Source: Dehalococcoidia bacterium (GTDB lineage Bacteria > Chloroflexota > Dehalococcoidia > Lucifugimonadales > JAGWBF01). Taken from it: a stretch of DNA of 10,904 bases. Shown here in pieces: positions 6,793 through 10,904 of the stretch. The notes beneath the pieces are model-generated. The model ran no database searches, had not been told where the DNA came from, and was given only the letters and a program-made list of their open reading frames with translations. Each line of letters starts with the position of its first letter. Position 1 is the stretch's first letter. The stretch spans positions 1 to 10,904 of the forward strand of contig JAGWBG010000044.1 of the NCBI GenBank assembly GCA_021296015.1, read 5' to 3'. The translations under genes and the position numbers were made by a program.

Positions 6793-7893
6793 ATGGCAGG
6801 AGATAAGATACGCATAGGGCTAATTGGCGCCAGCACCAGCTACGGGTGGGCGATGAGGTCCCACCTTCCGGCCCTGCTCGCATTGCCGGAATACGAGCTT
6901 GCTGCCGTGTGTACGTCACGCCCCGAAACAGCGGAGGAGTCTGCCAGGGCCTACGGAGCGCGCCTGGCATTTCACGACTACACCGAAATGGCAAACCACC
7001 CCGACGTAGACCTGGTATCCGTGTCCGTGCGCGTTCCTCAGCACCATGCCATGGTAATGGCCGCCTTGCAAGCGGGGAAGCACACCTTTTGTGAGTGGCC
7101 TTTGGGTGCCGACCTAGCAGAAGCGGAGGAGATGGCCGACCTAGCCCGCTCTAAAGGCGTTAACAGCATGGTGGGCCTGCAAGCTAGGGGTAACCCTACC
7201 CTGCTTCGACTCAAGGAGCTTGTGGAAGAGGGGTACGTAGGAGAGGTCCTATCCGCAAATATGACTATGTTCCTGCCTGGTGTACTGGCAAGAGGGTCTG
7301 GCAGCGCCTGGCAGGCCGACCGTACCAAGGGGGCAACTGCCCTTACCATAGCTACAGGGCACTCGATTGACGTTCTGTGCTTATGCCTGGGCGAGTTTAT
7401 GGAAGTCTCGGCCCACGTAGCCACTCAGGTTCCCACGTGGGATATTACGGATACGGGAGGGACGGTAGACGTTACCGCCCCTGATAATATACTGGTTAGC
7501 GGAGTGCTTGCCAACGGTGCGGTCGCCTCTGCCCACGTAGCCAGCGTGCCGTGGCATGGCAGCGGCTGGAAAATGGTAGTCTATGGAAGAGAGGGGACCC
7601 TTGCCGCCTCTTCCAGTCAGATGGTCCAACTCACCGATCAGGTCCATCTCCGGGGCGGAGCCAGGGACGGCGCACTGGAGGAGATTCCCATACCCGATCG
7701 TTTGACCACCATTCCGGGAGAGGTGCCCGGCGGCTCGCCCGTCAACGTGGCCCAACTGTATCGCCGCCTGTACGAGGGCATTGACCAAGGCAAGAGTGCG
7801 GACCCCGATTTCGACCTTGCGGTAACGCGGCACCGTCTGGTGGATGCGATTCAACGTTCATCAGACCAGGGGAAGGCAGTGCAGTTGGCATGA
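6793..7893 (+). CDS. Gfo/Idh/MocA family protein with EWP instead of EKP (Gal80-like variant)
   Basis: The 366-aa protein has an N-terminal Rossmann domain starting IRIGLIGASTSYGWA (6-20), followed by DVDLVSVSVRVPQHHAMVMA (71-90) and a C-terminal dimerisation/substrate domain. Classical members bind NAD(P) with GxGxxG and use the Lys of an EKP motif. Here the nucleotide loop is GASTSYG and the EKP site is EWP (101-103). The downstream GHSID (189-193) keeps the usual His and Asp. An EWP-type change is reminiscent of Gal80-like members, which can be sensory or have altered chemistry, so dehydrogenase activity should not be assumed. AGGAGGG (6781-6787) fixes the ATG start. It is 43 bp after the GMC gene and probably co-transcribed, suggesting action on the GMC product or a role as its sensor. 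Confidence 0.9.
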   Translation: MAGDKIRIGLIGASTSYGWAMRSHLPALLALPEYELAAVCTSRPETAEESARAYGARLAFHDYTEMANHPDVDLVSVSVRVPQHHAMVMAALQAGKHTFCEWPLGADLAEAEEMADLARSKGVNSMVGLQARGNPTLLRLKELVEEGYVGEVLSANMTMFLPGVLARGSGSAWQADRTKGATALTIATGHSIDVLCLCLGEFMEVSAHVATQVPTWDITDTGGTVDVTAPDNILVSGVLANGAVASAHVASVPWHGSGWKMVVYGREGTLAASSSQMVQLTDQVHLRGGARDGALEEIPIPDRLTTIPGEVPGGSPVNVAQLYRRLYEGIDQGKSADPDFDLAVTRHRLVDAIQRSSDQGKAVQLA

Positions 7894-8025
7894 GAGCAAA
7901 GTCAATCCCGTATTGCCTACCGTGAGCTTTAGAGCTAAAATGCCGGTGGCGATTAAGGCGCAGGATAGCTTGCCCCCGTTGGCGCTTTCAGCCGAAGCTC
8001 TTGATGGTTCGGAAGGCGGCCATAC
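7894..8025. other. Intergenic gap, no supported gene
   Basis: These 132 bp separate the Gfo/Idh/MocA gene from the frameshifted gene. There is no strong hairpin with a T-tract. A small TTTAG/CTAAA inverted repeat at 7928-7939 has a 2-base loop and is unlikely to matter. A 29-codon ORF (7940-8029) overlaps the next start, but it has no ribosome site. Confidence 0.4.
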
Positions 8026-8662
8026 ATGACCACTCCATTGAGTGAGATACGAAAGCCGGAAGCGGAGGGATACAAGAATGGCCGGAAATTGTATCTTGTC
8101 CCATTGTTTCTAACACCTCCCGACCCTCCGCCTGACCTCCAGGATATGATGGAGCGGTACTGGTCGGGGGTCGGGGAACACGTAGCCCGCCTCGAGGCCG
8201 GGCTGGGGCCGGTGGACCGTATCTATCACGAGATGGTGTTTCTTTCCGGGGAAGAAGGTGTGAAGCTGGTCCAGCAACTCAACCCTATGGGGCACACTCT
8301 GGTCAATGCTAGGTATCAGGGTGGAGCACGCTATGATAGAGGAAAGCTCCGACTGGCAGCGGTGCCTCTCCATAGGACTGATAAGCCAGAAAGCCTACTC
8401 CACCATTCTACAGGCGTATATGGACGTCACCGGCCTGCGATACGAATATATGGCCTCCCGCATTGACGACACCCTCAAAGAGGAGGAGTCGGCTATCCTG
8501 GTCGTCGGGGACAACCACCGTATCCAGTTCCCTTCCGACATTCAGGTCTTCTACGTGGCTCCTCCTGCCCTCAATGACCTGCGGCGTTGGATTAACGACA
8601 GGATGAGTTATCGCCCTGACGAGGTACAGCCCGAGGAAGAGGAGAACCAGCCGGATGAGTGA
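8026..8662 (+). pseudogene. Conserved hypothetical gene split by a single frameshift
   Basis: Two overlapping frames read as one protein. The first (8026-8466) gives MTTPLSEIRKPEAEGYKNGR, RKLYLVPLF, DRIYHEMVFLSGEEG and LNPMGHTLVNAR. The second (8306-8662) continues with EESSDWQRCLSIGLISQKAY, SRIDDTLKEEESAIL and IQFPSDIQVFYVAPPALND. The switch from frame 1 to frame 2, one extra base or two lost, falls at about 8311-8340; beyond it frame 1 gives low-complexity Arg/His-rich sequence. Rejoined, the protein is about 211 aa, which fits my recollection of an uncharacterised family in Chloroflexota. No domain of known function is recognised. The second half has no ribosome site at 8306, so two separate genes are unlikely. 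GGAAGG (8011-8016) precedes the ATG. Its end overlaps the next start by 8 bases, implying translational coupling. A sequencing or assembly error is as likely as true decay. Confidence 0.75.
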
Positions 8663-9866
8663 ACAAGCGCTGTCGGACGTTAAGGTGCTGGACTTTACCC
8701 ACCACATCGCCGGCCCTTACTGTACCAAGCTGCTGGCCACCTACGGGGCGGACGTCATCAAGGTGGAGCGTCCCGGAGTTGGGGATGTCTCCCGTCGCCT
8801 TGGCCCCTTTCCCGGAGATGTGCCCCACGTCGAGAAGAGCGGTCTTTTCCTCCATCTCAACACCGGCAAACGCAGTATTACCCTAAACCTCAAGACCGAA
8901 GAAGCGAGGAAGGCCGTCCATGAACTGGTCGCTGACGTGGACATTGTGGTAGAGAGCTTCCGCCCGGGAACCATGTCCCGCTTCGGACTGGGTTATGACG
9001 ACCTCAAAGCCATCAACCCCGCACTGGTAATGACCTCCGTATCCAATTTCGGCCAGACCGGACCCTACAGGGACTACCAGGGTTCGGAGATTGTCTTCTA
9101 CGGTATGGGTGGTGAGATGGGCAGTACCGGCCTGGAAGATAGGGAGCCTGTCAAGCTGGGGGGCAGCGTGGGACTCTACCAGGCCGGGGCAATGGCCGCT
9201 GTAGCTACCATGGGCGCTCTGTTTGCGGCCAGGTATCAAGACATAGGCCAGCATGTGGACGTGTCCATCATGGAGACCCAGCTAGGCACACAGGACCGGC
9301 GTACCTCATCCCTGGTGGGCTACCAGTACACCGGCGAGAACAATCCCAGGGTCCCCCTGTCCACCGCAGGGTATCCCATCGGCATATACCCCTGCCAGGA
9401 CGGCTACTTTGACCTTCTGGGTGGGCTGGTATATTTCTCCAGGGTGGTGCGGATGCTTGGCGAGCCTGATTTCCTGAGGGACCCCAAATGGTACACCCCG
9501 ACGGCGCAGACCGACCCCGACCTCAAGGAGGAGTTTGAGGCCTATTTCCTCGCCTGGTGCATGGAGCATACCAGGAAGGAGATATGGGAGATAGGCCAGG
9601 CTGCCAGTGTCCTCTGTGCGCCGGTTAACACCGTGGAAGACGTTATCAACGACCCGGTGCTGGCCGAGCGAGGCTCCTTCGACCGACTCCGGCATCCCGA
9701 GGTCGGAGAGGTCAAGATTACGGGTCGTCCTTTCATTATGACGGAGACTCCCTGGCAGATACGGCGTCCGCCACCCCTCCTCGGAGAACATAATGAGGAA
9801 GTCCTCGCAAGCCTTGGCTACGGCAAGATGGACGTGGCTAGACTCAAGTCGGAGGGCGTAATCTAG
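8655..9866 (+). CDS. CaiB/BaiF (class III) CoA-transferase family protein lacking the catalytic Asp
   Basis: At 403 aa this is a full-length class III CoA-transferase fold. N-terminal landmarks are VKVLDFTHHIAGPYCTKLL (9-27), GADVIKVERPG (31-41), NTGKRSITLNL (69-79), VVESFRPGTMSRFGL (98-112) and SNFGQTGPYRDYQGSE (130-145). C-terminal ones are INDPVLAERG (331-340) and PPPLLGEHNEEVLASLGY (372-389). Family members move CoA between carboxylic acids through an aspartyl-CoA intermediate; the Asp is D169 in formyl-CoA transferase, motif GDSNSG. The aligned segment here is GLYQAG (173-178), so the Asp position is L174. The protein may be a non-catalytic partner of the second CaiB protein, since heteromeric class III transferases are known (BbsEF, SmtAB). 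The ATG at 8655 overlaps the stop of the preceding gene, with AGGAG at 8640-8644 upstream. Confidence 0.9.
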   Translation: MSEQALSDVKVLDFTHHIAGPYCTKLLATYGADVIKVERPGVGDVSRRLGPFPGDVPHVEKSGLFLHLNTGKRSITLNLKTEEARKAVHELVADVDIVVESFRPGTMSRFGLGYDDLKAINPALVMTSVSNFGQTGPYRDYQGSEIVFYGMGGEMGSTGLEDREPVKLGGSVGLYQAGAMAAVATMGALFAARYQDIGQHVDVSIMETQLGTQDRRTSSLVGYQYTGENNPRVPLSTAGYPIGIYPCQDGYFDLLGGLVYFSRVVRMLGEPDFLRDPKWYTPTAQTDPDLKEEFEAYFLAWCMEHTRKEIWEIGQAASVLCAPVNTVEDVINDPVLAERGSFDRLRHPEVGEVKITGRPFIMTETPWQIRRPPPLLGEHNEEVLASLGYGKMDVARLKSEGVI

Positions 9867-9954
9867 CGGCTTAATGGTCATGGCGGACTGGGAGAACTTC
9901 ATTCCACATGAGCAACGGAGACGATGAACGGTCATAAGAGGGGAGACGTAGAAA

Positions 9955-10848
9955 ATGGCTAAGCTGCCGTTGGAGGACGTGAGAGTTGTAGACATGACCA
10001 TTGTCTGGGCTGGACCCTACACCACCGCCTTGCTGGCTGATCTGGGGGCGGAGGTCATTCGCGTCGAGTCCACCAGATTCTACCCACCTATAACCCGCGG
10101 GTTCATGGCCCATCCTTCCGAGGAGGTTATCAAGAACCAGTTGGTATGGCTGGGAGGCCTTCCGGACCGCAAGATAGGCGATAGACCCTGGAACCGTGCT
10201 CCTCTGTTCAACTCCCACGCCCGGAACAAGTTGAGCATGACGGTGGACCTGCTTCAACCCAGCGGCAAGGATGTGCTGAGTCGCCTGGTCGGTATGAGCG
10301 ATGTATTCATCGAGAACACCGCAATGGGGACTATGGAGAAGCTGGGCATAACCTACGACTGGCTGAAGGAGTCCAGGCCTGACATCATCATGGTGCGTAT
10401 GCCAGCCTTTGGCAGCACAGGCAAATACTCCCATTACCGGGCAATGGGTCAGATGGTCGAGGACGTGGCGGGTCACACCTCGTTGCGGGGCTATACCGAC
10501 ATGGACGCCACCGGCGTTACCTCTGCTTTTACGGCAGATGCGGGCGCAGGGGTGGGCGCTGCTTTCGCCGTGCTTGCCGCTCTCCACCATCGCCGTCGCA
10601 CCGGCAAGGGGCAATTTGTAGAGCTTGCCATGGTGGAGAACTTCCTTCCCTATCTCGGAGAGGCCATCATGGACTATAACCTGAACGGTCGTATCCGCAG
10701 CACTTTGGGCAACCGGCACCCTTATGCCATTCAGGGCTGCTACCCGTGCATGGGGGAGGACCGGTGGGTTAACATAACGATTTACAACGACAGCCATTGG
10801 GAGGGCTTCTGCAAGGTCCTTGGCAACCCTGAGTGGACTCAAGATTAA
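9955..10848 (+). CDS. CaiB/BaiF (class III) CoA-transferase, prematurely stopped at residue 297
   Basis: The N-terminal three quarters of a second class III CoA-transferase: VRVVDMTIVWAGPYTTALLA (9-28), GAEVIRVEST (31-40), NKLSMTVDLLQPSGKD (91-106), VFIENTAMGTMEKLG (117-131), FGSTGKYSHYRAMGQ (152-166) and RTGKGQFVELAMVENFL (215-231). Unlike its neighbour it keeps the catalytic Asp, D195 in TADAGAG (193-199). Normal members are about 400 aa, but this frame ends at TAA (10846-10848) after NPEWTQD, the point where the C-terminal lobe should begin. Coding sequence continues in the same frame beyond the stop. GAGGGGAG at 9938-9945 precedes the ATG, 88 bp after the first CaiB gene, so the two are probably co-transcribed. 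An extended N-terminal insert around RFYPPITRGFMAHPSEE (41-57) is typical of the larger CaiB-like subgroup. As read, the protein would lack the C-terminal part and is unlikely to fold normally. Confidence 0.85.
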   Translation: MAKLPLEDVRVVDMTIVWAGPYTTALLADLGAEVIRVESTRFYPPITRGFMAHPSEEVIKNQLVWLGGLPDRKIGDRPWNRAPLFNSHARNKLSMTVDLLQPSGKDVLSRLVGMSDVFIENTAMGTMEKLGITYDWLKESRPDIIMVRMPAFGSTGKYSHYRAMGQMVEDVAGHTSLRGYTDMDATGVTSAFTADAGAGVGAAFAVLAALHHRRRTGKGQFVELAMVENFLPYLGEAIMDYNLNGRIRSTLGNRHPYAIQGCYPCMGEDRWVNITIYNDSHWEGFCKVLGNPEWTQD

Positions 10849-10904
10849 AATTATTCAGATTCTGCCCGGCGTTACGAGCATCATGATTAGTTGGACCGGC
10901 ATAT
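10849..10904 (+). pseudogene. In-frame continuation of the second CaiB gene beyond the stop, with a further stop at 10888
   Basis: Read in the frame of the gene above, the bases after TAA give NYSDSARRYEHHD, then TAG (10888-10890), then LDRH to the window edge. Class III CoA-transferases continue after PEW..D with a segment like E-x-[FY]-x-[DS]-x3-R, then a D-E-L-D motif. Both stops fall where Glu is expected: TAA for GAA, and TAG for GAG in DELD. The reading frame itself is unbroken, so these look like two point changes. They may be genuine nonsense mutations or base errors near a contig end. Confidence 0.6.

Noticed and set aside
7940..8029. 29-codon ORF whose stop overlaps the start at 8026
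   Set aside because: No Shine-Dalgarno, no recognisable product and very short. The overlap alone is not enough.
8306..8662. Second half of the split gene as an independent gene
   Set aside because: No ribosome site precedes 8306, and the two halves join into one protein of sensible length.
9874..9927. 17-aa ORF between the two CaiB genes
   Set aside because: No ribosome site and no leader-peptide features such as repeated codons with an attenuator hairpin.
9871..10842. Long minus-strand ORF (323 codons) opposite the second CaiB gene
   Set aside because: The plus strand encodes recognisable CoA-transferase motifs with a ribosome site. The antisense frame is open because of GC-rich codon bias and shows no domain.
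10851..10859. TTATTCAGA, reverse complement of TCTGAATAA in the repeat end at 1552-1560, suggesting an insertion truncating the CaiB gene
   Set aside because: The match is only 9 bases, and the surrounding sequence still reads as CaiB family in the same frame, so there is no sign of an insertion.

Overview
This window looks like chromosomal DNA of an uncultivated bacterium, moderately GC-rich and with strong AGGAGG-type ribosome sites. The gene set points to the Chloroflexota, especially SAR202/Dehalococcoidia-like lineages: a luciferase-like F420/flavin oxidoreductase, a GMC flavoprotein oxidoreductase, a Gfo/Idh/MocA protein, two class III (CaiB/BaiF) CoA-transferases, a gamma-glutamyltransferase-like Ntn-hydrolase and a PAC2 protein. 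The lineage is inferred from content; no rRNA or other phylogenetic marker is present.

The layout is divergent about a 102-bp gap at 4763-4864. The minus strand carries, in transcription order, a cobalamin-binding/radical-SAM-fold protein without the iron-sulfur cysteines (4762-3461), a GGT-like Ntn-hydrolase (3428-1740), a 219-bp spacer holding a palindromic repeat element, an LLM-class oxidoreductase (1520-579) and the start of a PAC2 gene that runs off the left edge (340-1). The plus strand carries an unrecognised 81-aa acidic protein (4865-5110), a GMC oxidoreductase (5202-6749), a Gfo/Idh/MocA-family protein (6793-7893), a conserved hypothetical gene split by a frameshift (8026-8662), a full-length CaiB-type protein (8655-9866) and a second CaiB-type gene interrupted by stop codons near the right edge (9955 onward).

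The plus-strand set resembles a small-molecule catabolic cluster, with alcohol oxidation by the GMC enzyme, a possible NAD(P)-dependent step, and CoA activation by CoA-transferases. No substrate can be named from sequence.

The recurring theme is loss or alteration of key residues inside otherwise intact folds. The radical-SAM protein lacks all three cluster cysteines. The GGT-like protein keeps its nucleophile but not the gamma-glutamyl pocket. The Gfo/Idh/MocA protein has EWP in place of EKP. The first CaiB protein lacks the catalytic Asp, which its neighbour keeps. Two genes near the right edge carry reading-frame lesions, which may be real decay or draft-assembly error.
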